Shown here in pieces: positions 5,432 to 14,895 of a stretch of DNA of 64,000 nucleotides. The notes under the pieces are model-generated. The model worked only from the letters and a program-made list of their open reading frames with translations, searched no databases and was not told the DNA's origin. This DNA comes from an uncultured Shewanella sp. (GTDB taxonomy: Bacteria; Pseudomonadota; Gammaproteobacteria; Enterobacterales; Shewanellaceae): the NCBI RefSeq assembly GCF_947501665.1, contig NZ_CANMWS010000025.1:1-64000 (forward strand), written 5' to 3'. Numbering within the stretch: the first letter of the stretch is position 1; every line of letters begins with the position of its first letter. The translations under genes and the position numbers were made by a program.

Positions 5432-7402
5432 TTAATAGTGAAATTCAATTTCACGCTGAGACAGAAAATCGGGTTTTTGGCTTTGTTTTAGCTGATAGAT
5501 AACCCGATAACTCAATAATGCTTGAACATATTCACGTGTTTCTTGATAGGGAATGGTTTCAATAAAACTGACAGCATCAAGTTGGCCTTGAGATTGCTTA
5601 AGCCATTTTTTGACCCTGTGAGGACCTGCATTGTAACTGGCTGCGGCAAGGATCCTATTTTGGTCAAACGTCTTTTTCAACTTGGCGTAGTAAGCGCTAC
5701 CTAGTTGAATATTGAATGCTTCATCATATAAAAGCGATTGTTTATAATTCACCTTTTCAGCTTTTGCCGTTGATTTAGCAGTGCCAGGCATTAATTGCAT
5801 ATAGCCTTTAGCACCAGCATGGGAGGTGGCATAGGGGTTAAATGCGCTTTCTCGGCGAGCAATGGCCCTAAGTTCATTAATGTTGATTTGTTGCGTTGTC
5901 GCCGCTTTTGAAAAATGAGGGCCTGCGGCGTAGGGGAAGCGCAAATTCATATCATTCCACACTTTTGCTTTGATGCTGGTTTCTATACTTAAATTAAACC
6001 ACTCATTTTCTAGTGCGAAAAGGGCATATTCTTGTTGCATCGCTTGATTGTGTCGATTGAGCAGCATTAACCATTCGCTGCGAGCATCACGGCTATTATT
6101 CATGGCCATGAGTTCAGTGACTCTCGCGAGTCCCGGATCTTGAGATAATTTAGCCCTTAATTTTGGGAGGCTTTTTGTTGATTCATGTTGTAATTGAAAA
6201 GGTTTATTTTGCTGTAATGCTGAAAGGTAGCCATAGAAGTGGCGTTGTTGGCTGAGGTTGTCGAGGAGTTTTTTTGCCGTTTTGTCCTGGGCATTATGAT
6301 ATTGTAATAATCGTGCCCGCCAATAGGTCCATCTAGGACTGTTCTGCTTTGCTTGACTTAATAAGCCAATATATAAACCAACTTGTTGCCAATCTTTGTC
6401 TTTAATTGCCCAACGAATACGGCGTTCCAGTAAATCATCAATGATAGGATAAGACTGAGTATGCTTGTACTGTTCAGCTAAGACTGGGAGCTGTATATCG
6501 ATATGCTCTTTTAAATTATCATTCTCAACAATGAGGGCTCGCTTTATTAATGAAAGTTGTAATTTGTGTGCTTTTTGTGCGGTAAAAGCCTGCTGTGCTT
6601 GATAGCGAGAAAAAAGCCATATAGCTTGATCTGTATGGTATTTCGACAGTTTTTGTAAGCCTAAATACAGAACGTCTTCATTTAAATAATTAATATCATT
6701 TAATGGTGTATCGAGTGAAAAAAATGCCGTGATTTGACTTGGACGTCGGTAGACATCCAGCAGTTGCTGAGCTTCACTTGGGTGCTTTGTGAGCTGTTTT
6801 GCTAAATACTGCAGTAAACTGTATTGACCCGCTGAAAACGCGAGTTTCATACGAGACCAAATTAACTCTTGTGTTAATTGACCTGCTTTTTTCCAATCAG
6901 AAAACAAAGGATCGCAAGCTTCAGGGCGAGACCGGCCCCATTGCCAAAGCTCTTTAGCACCAGTGTAGGCCACTTTTTTGTGGTTTGTCGCTAACTGTGC
7001 TCTAAAAAAATAGCATTGAAGAGTGATACTGTTGGGCGTTGTAGGACTAATAACTAAAAAATCAGCCCAACGTTGCTCCATTCCCACTTGTGATAAATAT
7101 CGCCCTCTAGCGCGGTTGTATAAAGGCGTGTTTTTCCATTGATTGATAATGGTTAATGCTTTTTTACCAGATAATGTGCTTAAGGTGTTTCTTTGTGATT
7201 GATAATCTAAATAAATATGAAGGGGGTAGTTTTCAAGATTAGCTCGAAGCCTTTCATAACGCTTTTTTTGATTTTTTTCTAGGGCTTTTTGAGCCGCTAA
7301 ATAATTATTTTGCTCGGGGGTGAAAGATTGAGCATAGCTGGATAAACTTAGCCCAAAGGTAAAAAAGAGACTCAATAACCGAATAAAAAACAGTTGTGTC
7401 AT
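5432..7402 (-). CDS. slt: Soluble lytic murein transglycosylase
   Basis: A periplasmic muramidase-like lytic transglycosylase of 656 residues that cuts peptidoglycan with formation of 1,6-anhydro-muropeptides. A Sec signal peptide (MTQLFFIRLLSLFFTFGLSL, cleavage after SSYA) leads into a long helical superhelix typical of Slt70 and a C-terminal lysozyme-like domain. The catalytic Glu is residue 518 in ARRESAF; AKGYMQLMPGTA and AASYNAGPHRVKKWL are the family motifs around the active cleft. The start at 7402 is chosen because GGGAG lies seven bases upstream and the signal peptide begins there; an upstream ATG at 7459 would add 19 residues without a site. It is a single gene. Confidence 0.92.
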   Translation of the reverse strand: MTQLFFIRLLSLFFTFGLSLSSYAQSFTPEQNNYLAAQKALEKNQKKRYERLRANLENYPLHIYLDYQSQRNTLSTLSGKKALTIINQWKNTPLYNRARGRYLSQVGMEQRWADFLVISPTTPNSITLQCYFFRAQLATNHKKVAYTGAKELWQWGRSRPEACDPLFSDWKKAGQLTQELIWSRMKLAFSAGQYSLLQYLAKQLTKHPSEAQQLLDVYRRPSQITAFFSLDTPLNDINYLNEDVLYLGLQKLSKYHTDQAIWLFSRYQAQQAFTAQKAHKLQLSLIKRALIVENDNLKEHIDIQLPVLAEQYKHTQSYPIIDDLLERRIRWAIKDKDWQQVGLYIGLLSQAKQNSPRWTYWRARLLQYHNAQDKTAKKLLDNLSQQRHFYGYLSALQQNKPFQLQHESTKSLPKLRAKLSQDPGLARVTELMAMNNSRDARSEWLMLLNRHNQAMQQEYALFALENEWFNLSIETSIKAKVWNDMNLRFPYAAGPHFSKAATTQQININELRAIARRESAFNPYATSHAGAKGYMQLMPGTAKSTAKAEKVNYKQSLLYDEAFNIQLGSAYYAKLKKTFDQNRILAAASYNAGPHRVKKWLKQSQGQLDAVSFIETIPYQETREYVQALLSYRVIYQLKQSQKPDFLSQREIEFHY

Positions 7403-7647
7403 ATTTTCTCCCTGTGATGATACGCTAATGTGAAGGAGCATAGATGATTGCATCAGCAACGCTATGACATCGAGTCATGAGTACCGCGTTTATTTGATGG
7501 CCACTGATGATTGAAAGACTCGCCCTGTTTGAGGAAGCTAACACTCTCTTTTATTGCCTTGCTTATACGTATAGACTGTTGCGCCACTTTTGTCTTGTTA
7601 TTTTTTAATTGGGATGGCATGAGAGTTGATCATTTAAGTGATAGACA

Positions 7648-7684
7648 AATATGATAAACAAAAAATAGGCTTGTTTATCATATT
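7648..7684. terminator. Hairpin downstream of rmuC
   Basis: A 14-bp perfect stem (AATATGATAAACAA at 7648-7661 with its complement at 7671-7684) lies 22 bases after the rmuC stop. It is AT-rich and lacks a T tract, so termination is plausible but unproven. The rest of the 7403-7706 space shows no gene. Confidence 0.45.
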
Positions 7685-7706
7685 TCCCGTATGTTGTTAA
7701 CAATGC

Positions 7707-9197
7707 TTAATTATGCGTGTCATTTTCAGTGCTAATAAAAGCTTGGTCGAGCAATTGTGGGGCTAATTTCTTACTGGTTGGCACGCCTAATTGCTGCATT
7801 TGGTGTGCTTGACGGATCACATTGCCTTTACCAGAAGCAAGTTTATTCATGGCTTGATGGTAAGTTTTATCCGCATTGTCTAATGCTCGGCCGAGTTTTT
7901 CCATATCTTCTAAATAGCCGCATAACTTGTCATAAATTTTACCCGCTTGTTTGGCAATATTTTGTGCATTTTGATTTTGGTATTCATAGCGCCAAATGTT
8001 GTTAATTGTGCGCAGTGCAACTAATAGGTTCGTGGGGCTGACAAGCATAATATTATGTTCAAGCGCGTAATTAATCAGGCTGGGATCATGTTCAAGTGCC
8101 AATAAGAATGCGGGCTCTAAAGGCAAGAACATTAATACATAATCTAAGCTTTTTAAACCATGTAAGGTTTGATAGTCTTTTTGACTGAGTCCTTTAATGT
8201 GCTGACGAACAGCAATAATATGTTCTTTAATCGCTTGGTTTTGAATGGTTTCATCATCACTGTTGAAATAGCGCTCATAGGCAACGAGGGTCATTTTGGC
8301 ATCAATAACCACATCTTTATTATCAGGTAAGTGCACAATAACATCGGGTTTGAAGCGTTTTCCTGATTCATTTTTTAAATCTTGTTGGGTGTGATATTCA
8401 TGGCCTTCTCTGAGCCCACTGTCTTGTAAAATACGCTCTAAAATTACTTCGCCCCAATTGCCCTGTTGTTTATTATCTCCCTTTAATGCTTTGGTTAAAT
8501 TAACAGCATCTTGACTCATTTTAACATTGAGTTGAGAGAGAGACTCAAGTTGGTGTTTTAAGGCATTTCGTTCACTTTGTTCATGGGAATAAGACGCTTG
8601 CACTTGTGCACGAAAACCTTCCAGTTGTTGCTTAAAAGGGGCCAGTACATGATTGAGCTGAGTATCATTATTTGTTTGAAGTTTCTCACTGCGTTCTTCA
8701 AATATCTTATGGGCAAGGTTTTCAAACTGCGTTTTTAACCTATGCTCAGCATTTTCCAGTAAAGCCACTTTATCGTGTAATGCTTGCTGCTCAGCCTCAA
8801 ATTTAGCCGTTAATGTTTGCTGCATGGCGTTGGCTTTAGACAAACTTAATTGCGCTTCCATTTGTTTGCGTTGAGCATCGGTGATTTGTTGCTCTAAAGT
8901 GGGTACTCTTTCACTCAATGCATGGGCTTTTCCCAGTTCAGATAAATGCCATTCCAATTTATTTTGTTGTTGTTGTAACGTATTTTCTTTCTCGTTAATT
9001 GTTTGTTGATATTGGGTGATTTCATCTTGTAAGTCGGATTGTATTTTTTCCATGTCTGCTTGCATAGTCGCACGAACGGTTTCCCATTTTCGTCGAGTCT
9101 TAATTTGATTTAATAAAGCGCCAATCAATAAAGATAATAAAGCGGTAGCAACAAATGGGACGAACGCTAACAGTGCAGACAGGGTTATAGCAGGCAT
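7707..9197 (-). CDS. rmuC: DNA recombination protein RmuC
   Basis: A 496-residue membrane-anchored protein with an N-terminal transmembrane segment (ALLAFVPFVATALLSLLIGA, residues 9-28), a long coiled coil (about 40-200) and the RmuC nuclease-like domain (about 245-420) with FKPDVIVHLPD and VVIDAKMTLVAYERY. RmuC limits inversions and other rearrangements at repeats in E. coli. The ATG at 9197 is preferred with GAGTG upstream; a GTG at 9206 is also open. It stands alone between slt and msrP. Confidence 0.92.
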   Translation of the reverse strand: MPAITLSALLAFVPFVATALLSLLIGALLNQIKTRRKWETVRATMQADMEKIQSDLQDEITQYQQTINEKENTLQQQQNKLEWHLSELGKAHALSERVPTLEQQITDAQRKQMEAQLSLSKANAMQQTLTAKFEAEQQALHDKVALLENAEHRLKTQFENLAHKIFEERSEKLQTNNDTQLNHVLAPFKQQLEGFRAQVQASYSHEQSERNALKHQLESLSQLNVKMSQDAVNLTKALKGDNKQQGNWGEVILERILQDSGLREGHEYHTQQDLKNESGKRFKPDVIVHLPDNKDVVIDAKMTLVAYERYFNSDDETIQNQAIKEHIIAVRQHIKGLSQKDYQTLHGLKSLDYVLMFLPLEPAFLLALEHDPSLINYALEHNIMLVSPTNLLVALRTINNIWRYEYQNQNAQNIAKQAGKIYDKLCGYLEDMEKLGRALDNADKTYHQAMNKLASGKGNVIRQAHQMQQLGVPTSKKLAPQLLDQAFISTENDTHN

Positions 9198-9417
9198 AAA
9201 AATCACTCTTTATATAGATAGGGGAATAGAGTGACATGGGCAGTAATGCTCTGCAAGCCTTTGGATAGATAATTGCTGCTCTCTTGAGCACTTTATTGTT
9301 AAATATTTGCAAGTAAGATGGAAAAATAAACCTGTGCTGAACAGAGGTATGAATACTTTTATCTAATTCGTCGGTCTATTGTTATAACGGGAATAGGATC
9401 CTCATGTATTAGGAGCG

Positions 9418-10443
9418 ATGATGTTAATTAAAAAAAAACCTTTATGGGATAAATTCAGTCACAGTGATATCACGCCTGAGTCCGTTTACTTACAAAGGCG
9501 TCAGTTAGTCAAAAAGTTGGGTTTGTTGGGAACAGGGGCGTTATTGACAACACCTGCTCAAGCAGGTTTGTGGGATTTATTCAGTAATGAAAAGTCTAAT
9601 ACGGCTTTTAAACAAAGCTCACTGAATTTTGAACAACAGACAGAATATAATAAGTGGATTTATGGTGAGTCAACACCTGAAGCAAAAGTCATTTCACATA
9701 ATAATTTCTATGAATTTGGAACCAGTAAAACCGATCCGATTGAACATGCCCAGTCTTTTAAAGTGAACCCTTGGCAGTTACGTATAGAAGGGGAAGTTGA
9801 AAGGCCTTTGGTACTGGATTATGATACTTTATTTAGCTTATTCCCGTTACAGGAACGTATTTATAATTTTAGATGTGTTGAAGCATGGTCTATGGTCATT
9901 CCTTGGATTGGTTTTTCATTAGCAGATATTTTAAAAAAAGCAGGGGTGACAAGCAAGGCGACACATGTGGCCTTTGAGACCTTATATGATCCCAATCAAA
10001 TGCCGGGGCAAAAAAATCGCTTTGTTGGAGGCGGAATTGATTATCCGTATGTGGAAGGGTTAACGTTAGCTGAAGCGATGACAGATTTAACCTTTCTTTC
10101 AGTAGGATTATATGGAAAGACACTTCCTCCACAAAATGGCGCACCGATCCGCTTGGTTGTACCTTGGAAATACGGGTTTAAAAGTATTAAATCTGTGGTA
10201 CGTATCAAGGTGATGGATAGACAACCTCCAACAAGTTGGAATCGTCTTGCCCCCAGTGAGTATGGTTTTTATGCCAACGTCAATCCAAATGTGGATCATC
10301 CTCGATGGTCACAAGCTACCGAAAGACGAATTGGTCAAGGTGGATTATTTTCGGCGAAGCGAATTAACACTCTGCCTTTTAATGGCTATGGAGACATTGT
10401 AGGGCCTTTGTACAAAGGGCTTAATTTAAAGGTGAATTTTTAA
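9418..10443 (+). CDS. msrP: Protein-methionine-sulfoxide reductase, catalytic molybdoprotein MsrP
   Basis: MsrP (formerly YedY) repairs oxidised methionine in periplasmic proteins. The 341-residue precursor has a twin-arginine signal (RRQLVKKLG at residues 27-35, hydrophobic core, cleavage after PAQA), as expected for a molybdopterin enzyme exported folded. Cys153 in NFRCVEAWSMVIPW is the molybdenum ligand. The fold signature RLVVPWKYGFKSIKSV is present. TAGGAG sits four to seven bases before the paired ATGs at 9418 and 9421, so either may be used. The stop overlaps the msrQ start by one base, giving a coupled msrPQ operon. Confidence 0.95.
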   Translation: MMLIKKKPLWDKFSHSDITPESVYLQRRQLVKKLGLLGTGALLTTPAQAGLWDLFSNEKSNTAFKQSSLNFEQQTEYNKWIYGESTPEAKVISHNNFYEFGTSKTDPIEHAQSFKVNPWQLRIEGEVERPLVLDYDTLFSLFPLQERIYNFRCVEAWSMVIPWIGFSLADILKKAGVTSKATHVAFETLYDPNQMPGQKNRFVGGGIDYPYVEGLTLAEAMTDLTFLSVGLYGKTLPPQNGAPIRLVVPWKYGFKSIKSVVRIKVMDRQPPTSWNRLAPSEYGFYANVNPNVDHPRWSQATERRIGQGGLFSAKRINTLPFNGYGDIVGPLYKGLNLKVNF

Positions 10444-11060
10444 TGCGTCTATCAACTAAGCAAATCATGCTGATAAAGTTAATAGCGCATTTAGTGGGTA
10501 TTTTGCCATTGCTGTATTTGCTTGTGGAAGTATTGAATGGTAATGCCGGAGGAGATCCTGTTCAATATATTATTCACTTTACAGGAATGGGGGCTATTAA
10601 TAGCTTAATATTAACGTTACTTATTTCCCCTGCGGCAAAGTTTTTTAAATTGGGAAGTTTATTAAGGATAAGGCGGTTAGTCGGGCTGTATACATTTAGT
10701 TATGCCAGCTTACATGTATTGGCATTTTTGAGTCTCGATTTACTGTTTGAATGGTCTTTATTTGCGAGTGAGATAGTGAAAAGACCTTACATAATTGTAG
10801 GGTTAATCGCCTATATCTTATTGATGGCATTAGCGTTGACATCTTTTACTTTGATACAAAAAAAAATGCGTCATTATTGGCAACGATTGCATAATTGGGT
10901 TTATGCCGTTGCAGCTTTAGTGCCCATTCATTTTTATTGGTCTGTGAAGTCTGAAATTATTGAGCCTAGTTTGTATTTATCAGGATTATTTTTTCTTTTA
11001 TGTTTGCGCTATAAAAAATTTAATATACTGAGTATAAAAAAAGCAAGAGTACCAGATTAG
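10443..11060 (+). CDS. msrQ: Heme-binding membrane subunit MsrQ
   Basis: This is the 205-residue inner-membrane cytochrome b partner that passes electrons from the quinone pool to MsrP. Six hydrophobic helices are visible. Conserved histidines that can bind heme lie in YASLHVLAF (near residue 90), RLHNWVYAVAALVPIHFYW (near 148 and 161). The start codon overlaps the msrP stop as TAATG, a classic translational coupling. Size and order match the usual msrPQ pair. Confidence 0.93.
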   Translation: MRLSTKQIMLIKLIAHLVGILPLLYLLVEVLNGNAGGDPVQYIIHFTGMGAINSLILTLLISPAAKFFKLGSLLRIRRLVGLYTFSYASLHVLAFLSLDLLFEWSLFASEIVKRPYIIVGLIAYILLMALALTSFTLIQKKMRHYWQRLHNWVYAVAALVPIHFYWSVKSEIIEPSLYLSGLFFLLCLRYKKFNILSIKKARVPD

Positions 11061-11160
11061 TTCTTTATTGTGGTTGTTCATTTTATACACGGTAATCTTT
11101 AAAAACGAGGAGTTTATTTGAGTTACCAGGATAATTAATTATCATTAACTTAATCGCCAC

Positions 11161-11190
11161 AACATGAGAATAAAGCTTTATTCTCATGTT
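11161..11190. repeat. Perfect 30-bp palindrome downstream of msrPQ
   Basis: AACATGAGAATAAAG is followed directly by its exact reverse complement with no spacer, centred on AAGCTT. It could extrude as a cruciform or act as a weak terminator or dimer binding site. The remaining 11061-11414 space is AT-rich and shows no gene. Confidence 0.9.
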
Positions 11191-11414
11191 TGAAAGCTAC
11201 AGACGAGAGAGTGTCTATAATATAAAGCCTGCTATTATAATATGTTCCAAATACCATACTCATTTTAATGATAAAGAAAATGAAGTAATCAAAATGAGCT
11301 AAGTTCTCTTGATGGGCATTCGATAAAGAAGTTCAATATACTGACGCAGAATCCCTAAAACATATTGATTTAAATAAGCTAGTTAATGTGTTTCACCAAA
11401 GTTAACAGATAATG

Positions 11415-11735
11415 TTAGACACTTTCTTCTTGCTGTTTCATTATCAGAACAACTTGTTCATATGACAAATTGAGTTGGCGTGATAAGTTAATTATCTTGG
11501 TTTTGTAAGTTTGAATATTTTCTTGTTGTGCAATTTGCTCTTTTTCTTCTTCTACCAATTCATTTACTGAATCTTGTAATATCTGTAGTCGACGTAAATT
11601 AAAATCTAATGAAGAAATATATTTTTTCATTTGGGCTTTATTTCTAGCTTGTTCTAAATCACTAGTTCGTTTTTTATCGTAGTTATATTGATCTAATGCC
11701 GCGATAGCATCTTCTAAATCTAAATTATTGTTCAT
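11415..11735 (-). CDS. Small acidic coiled-coil protein, unknown function
   Basis: A 106-residue protein with no signal peptide or membrane segment. Residues 15-85 are dense in Lys, Glu and Gln with heptad-like spacing (LRRLQILQDSVNELVEEEKE), so an elongated coiled coil is likely. The C-terminal LNLSYEQVVLIMKQQEE loosely recalls the oligomerisation part of H-NS-like proteins, but no H-NS DNA-binding core is present. The ribosome site is weak. It is a single gene transcribed away from rraA. No function is assigned. Confidence 0.55.
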   Translation of the reverse strand: MNNNLDLEDAIAALDQYNYDKKRTSDLEQARNKAQMKKYISSLDFNLRRLQILQDSVNELVEEEKEQIAQQENIQTYKTKIINLSRQLNLSYEQVVLIMKQQEESV

Positions 11736-11888
11736 TTGGGATCACTTAACTTTAGGTGAATGTGTGGACGAGATAAAATTTCTCTCATTATAAAGGGTAT
11801 TTTTCCATTCTTAAAGCCTTTCTTATTATCTTTTTAACAAGAAACTTCTTTTGATTCTTGTTTTGCGTTTAGACAAGGCGTAATCTGT

Positions 11889-12410
11889 TTGAAAATACCG
11901 CGAATGGATGCCTCAATGTTAGATTTGCTCCCTGATTTATTTGATCATTATTCTGATGGGCTAACGTTATTGCCAATAAGGTTCTTTTCTTACGGAAAGA
12001 AAGTCATTTTCTATGGTGAAGTGGTCACAGTGCAATGCATTGACGATAACTCTAAAGTGAAGTCGGTATTATCGAAAAATGGAAAAGGAAAAGTGTTAGT
12101 CGTGGATGGCCAAGGTTCATCAAAGGCATTACTAGGGGATATGATTGCAAAATCAGCGCTAGAAAATGAATGGGAAGGGGTTATCGTGAATGGCAATATT
12201 AGAGATGTGATGTGTATAAGAACATTGGATCTAGGCGTTCATGCACTAGGAACGCATCCGATGAAGACACAAAAACGAGGTAAAGGCGATATTAATGTTA
12301 GTTTAGAGATTGCGGGGATCAATATTCAGCCTAAAATGTGGGTATACGCAGATGCGAATGGTGTCGCATTATCACCAAGAGCGATAGACTTATCGGTACT
12401 GACTGAATAA
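11889..12410 (+). CDS. RraA-like protein (RNase E regulator / aldolase-like fold)
   Basis: A 173-residue member of the RraA/dimethylmenaquinone methyltransferase-like fold. In E. coli, RraA trimers bind RNase E and slow RNA decay; other relatives are metal-dependent aldolases. Shared stretches are GKGKVLVVDGQGSSKALLGD, ENEWEGVIVNGNIRDV, TLDLGVHALGTHP and a final YADANGVALSP. It is probably a second, divergent RraA paralog rather than the canonical gene. The TTG at 11889 has AAGG about ten bases upstream; ATGs at 11904 and 11913 are alternatives, so the N-terminus is uncertain. It is followed by an asmA-like gene after about 30 bases. Confidence 0.75.
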   Translation: MKIPRMDASMLDLLPDLFDHYSDGLTLLPIRFFSYGKKVIFYGEVVTVQCIDDNSKVKSVLSKNGKGKVLVVDGQGSSKALLGDMIAKSALENEWEGVIVNGNIRDVMCIRTLDLGVHALGTHPMKTQKRGKGDINVSLEIAGINIQPKMWVYADANGVALSPRAIDLSVLTE

Positions 12411-12440
12411 TTTTTTGTTTTTAATTGAATGGAACCTCTA

Positions 12441-14279
12441 ATGAAAGTAATAAAATGGCTTGTTATTGCGTTATTTATTTTGTGTGTTGCTTTTGCAGCT
12501 TATATTAGTTTATTTTTCAATCCAAATGACTTTAAACCCCAAATCATCGAGTTTGTAAAAGAAAAAACCGGACGTCAGTTGAGCATTAAGGATGATTTAA
12601 CTTGGACGTTTTTTCCTCATATGGGCATAAAGTTAGGTGGGATTAGTCTTTCTAACCCACAGGGATTTGAATACCCACAGATGTTACAAGTTCGCGAAGC
12701 TGTTGCAGATGTTGAGCTGTTACCTTTATTGCAAAAGGCCGTTATTGTCCAACAACTAAAACTGGATGGTTTGACTTTTATTCTAGAAACCCAAGCCGAT
12801 GGGCATTCAGGTTTAGATGGATTAACCAGTACAAATGAAGCGCAGTCGGGAAGTACCGATACATCGTCAAAGGCCGATATGGCGGCGAATATATCGCGGT
12901 TAGAGATTGGTGGTATTGCCATCACAAATAGCCAAGTATTAATGGTTAATCAGCAAACAAACAGCGAACAAGTTTTTTCATTGAATGAATTGACCTTAGG
13001 TCGTTTCCAATTAGGTGAATTTGCGACCATTGATTATGAATTGACTGCAAAACTCCCTGATATGGTATTAAAAAGTGAAGGTCAAGGGGCTGTAAGACTT
13101 GATAAGCAGATGCAAAATGTGAAAGTGAAAGATCTGGAAATTAAGAATGAGATAAAGACAATAGGCAGTGATAAGCCCGCTTTTCCACTTGAGTTGATAC
13201 TGCAAGTGGCTGTCGATTTAAAAAACAAGTCATTAAGCTTAGGAATGAATGATATTGCTGCCATGGATTTACATGGCTCGGCCAATATTGATGCTAATTA
13301 TGGTAAAAAAATACCAGATTTGGCGATTAAATTAGACTTTGATGAACTGAATGTCGATACCTTATCTGCTGCGATGTCAGCCGACACGAAAAATGCATCT
13401 AAACAGTCAAAAGAAGCTCCTAAAGAACAGTTAAAAGAGCCTGATTTATCTGCTTTAAAGAAAGTGAATGTTAATGCCGAAGTGACTATCAAGTCAGTGA
13501 AGATGAATAATCTTAAATCGACTAATTGGAATATGAAGGCCCAATTACAAAATGGGATCTTGAATATGCGCTCTTTAACTGCTGATCTGTATAAAGGCCA
13601 GTTAGTGGCGAGCGCAAGCTTAGATGCCCAACAAGCAATACCGCGTTATTCTTTTAAGAAAAGCATTACAGGTGTTGAAATTAGACCATTGCTTCAAGAT
13701 GCGGCGGATGTGGGATTATTAGCGGGATTAACAAATTTAAGCATTGAAGGGAAAGGCTCAAGCTTTATCCCTGATAATATTAAGCAGAATTTGATTGCAT
13801 CTGGAAAATTTGAAGTCGTCGATGGTGCACTTTATGGTATTAATATCCCTCAAATGTTACGACAAGCTCAGGCTAAGCTCACTGGGGCTAATGTGACTGC
13901 CGGCAATGAAGAGAAAAAAACTGATTTTACTCGTTTAACAGGGAGCTTTAATATTGCTAAAGGGGTGGTGAGTAATGATGATTTAATCATGGCATCACCT
14001 TTAATTCGTATTAATGGACAAGGTAGTGTGAATATTGTGACACAGGCTTTGGATTATCAATTGTTGACTAAAGTGGTTGGTTCATTAGAAGGGCAAGGGG
14101 GCCAAGGAAGCAATACCTTAAAGGGGATTGATATCCCTCTTAAAATTACAGGTACTGTTAGTGCGCCTAAATTTGCATTAGACACCGATGCTTTGTTAAA
14201 AGGAAAGGTGAAACAGGAAGCCGACAAACTAGAAAAAAAATTAAAAGATAAATTGTTGGATAAACTAGGAGGACTGTAA
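12441..14279 (+). CDS. AsmA-family outer-membrane-assembly protein
   Basis: A 612-residue envelope protein with an N-terminal membrane anchor (WLVIALFILCVAFAAYISLFF) and a long periplasmic region that is typical of AsmA: KTGRQLSIKDDLTWTFFPH near the start and DFTRLTGSFNIAKGVVSNDD followed by LDYQLLTKVVGSL in the C-terminal AsmA_2 part. AsmA-like proteins are beta-rich bridges implicated in phospholipid transport and outer-membrane homeostasis. An acidic, Lys-rich linker lies around residues 310-345. The ATG at 12441 follows TGGAACC; an ATG at 12429 is also open. The stop overlaps the next gene as TAATG. Confidence 0.88.
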   Translation: MKVIKWLVIALFILCVAFAAYISLFFNPNDFKPQIIEFVKEKTGRQLSIKDDLTWTFFPHMGIKLGGISLSNPQGFEYPQMLQVREAVADVELLPLLQKAVIVQQLKLDGLTFILETQADGHSGLDGLTSTNEAQSGSTDTSSKADMAANISRLEIGGIAITNSQVLMVNQQTNSEQVFSLNELTLGRFQLGEFATIDYELTAKLPDMVLKSEGQGAVRLDKQMQNVKVKDLEIKNEIKTIGSDKPAFPLELILQVAVDLKNKSLSLGMNDIAAMDLHGSANIDANYGKKIPDLAIKLDFDELNVDTLSAAMSADTKNASKQSKEAPKEQLKEPDLSALKKVNVNAEVTIKSVKMNNLKSTNWNMKAQLQNGILNMRSLTADLYKGQLVASASLDAQQAIPRYSFKKSITGVEIRPLLQDAADVGLLAGLTNLSIEGKGSSFIPDNIKQNLIASGKFEVVDGALYGINIPQMLRQAQAKLTGANVTAGNEEKKTDFTRLTGSFNIAKGVVSNDDLIMASPLIRINGQGSVNIVTQALDYQLLTKVVGSLEGQGGQGSNTLKGIDIPLKITGTVSAPKFALDTDALLKGKVKQEADKLEKKLKDKLLDKLGGL

Positions 14280-14803
14280 TGACAAAAAAGGCTTGGGTAT
14301 TATTATGCTCATTATCCATGTTTGGATGTGCGCCAAGTATCAGTGATCCCATTTCTCAAGGAGGAGTGAGTGTGAGTAAACCCGATATGAAGGATAAATT
14401 GGCTTCGGAAAAGCAAGCGACTTTACTGACAGGGAAGCTGATCCTACCTGCTCATATTGAGAAAGATCAATCTTTAGTTGTTGTATTAGAGGTGACGAAT
14501 CCTCAATCTTATGGAGTGCCGTTGCTTTTTTCTTCAGGTAAAAGAGGGGATTTATACCTTTATAATGATAAAGGACAAAAAATTTGGACATGGTCAGAAC
14601 AGATGATGTTCACTCAAGCATTAAGAGAAACGGTATTGGCTTCAGGGAAGAGTATGAAGGTGACATTTGACATACCAATGAAACTGATGAAGACCTTGTG
14701 GGGTAATGATTACACTTTGCAAGCTGTTTTTGCCGGTAAGGCTACGGAGTCGAAAAAGAAAGTGATGGGTAAAGTAAGCCAAAAAGTATCTTTTAAAGGC
14801 TGA
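14279..14803 (+). CDS. Lipoprotein with BsuPI-type (proteinase inhibitor-like) domain
   Basis: A 174-residue lipoprotein. The lipobox is MFGC with Cys17 as the first mature residue. The C-terminal half matches the BsuPI fold: LEVTNPQSYGVPLLFSSG, then QKIWTWSEQMMFTQAL and a following AxGKSMKVTFD. BsuPI was named as an intracellular proteinase inhibitor of Bacillus, but the exported versions have no proven role and may be adhesion or assembly modules. AGGAGG precedes the start, which overlaps the asmA stop, so the two proteins are made together and perhaps act together in the envelope. Confidence 0.8.
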   Translation: MTKKAWVLLCSLSMFGCAPSISDPISQGGVSVSKPDMKDKLASEKQATLLTGKLILPAHIEKDQSLVVVLEVTNPQSYGVPLLFSSGKRGDLYLYNDKGQKIWTWSEQMMFTQALRETVLASGKSMKVTFDIPMKLMKTLWGNDYTLQAVFAGKATESKKKVMGKVSQKVSFKG

Positions 14804-14838
14804 ATACTGCTGAGTCATTTATTGCAGTAAAGAGTGAT

Positions 14839-14871
14839 AAAAAACGCGCTTCATAGAGAAGCGCGTTTTTT
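14839..14871. terminator. Bidirectional terminator between BsuPI lipoprotein and mltD
   Basis: A 13-bp stem (14839-14851 and 14859-14871) with a GC core AACGCGCTT is flanked by A6 and T6, so it can terminate both convergent genes. Confidence 0.9.
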
Positions 14872-14895
14872 ATATTGACCATGAAGAGTAAAGTA

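Noticed and set aside
11128..11146. Fur-box-like sequence GATAATTAATTATCATT
   Set aside because: It lies downstream of msrQ with no gene start near it on either strand; AT-rich DNA gives such matches by chance.
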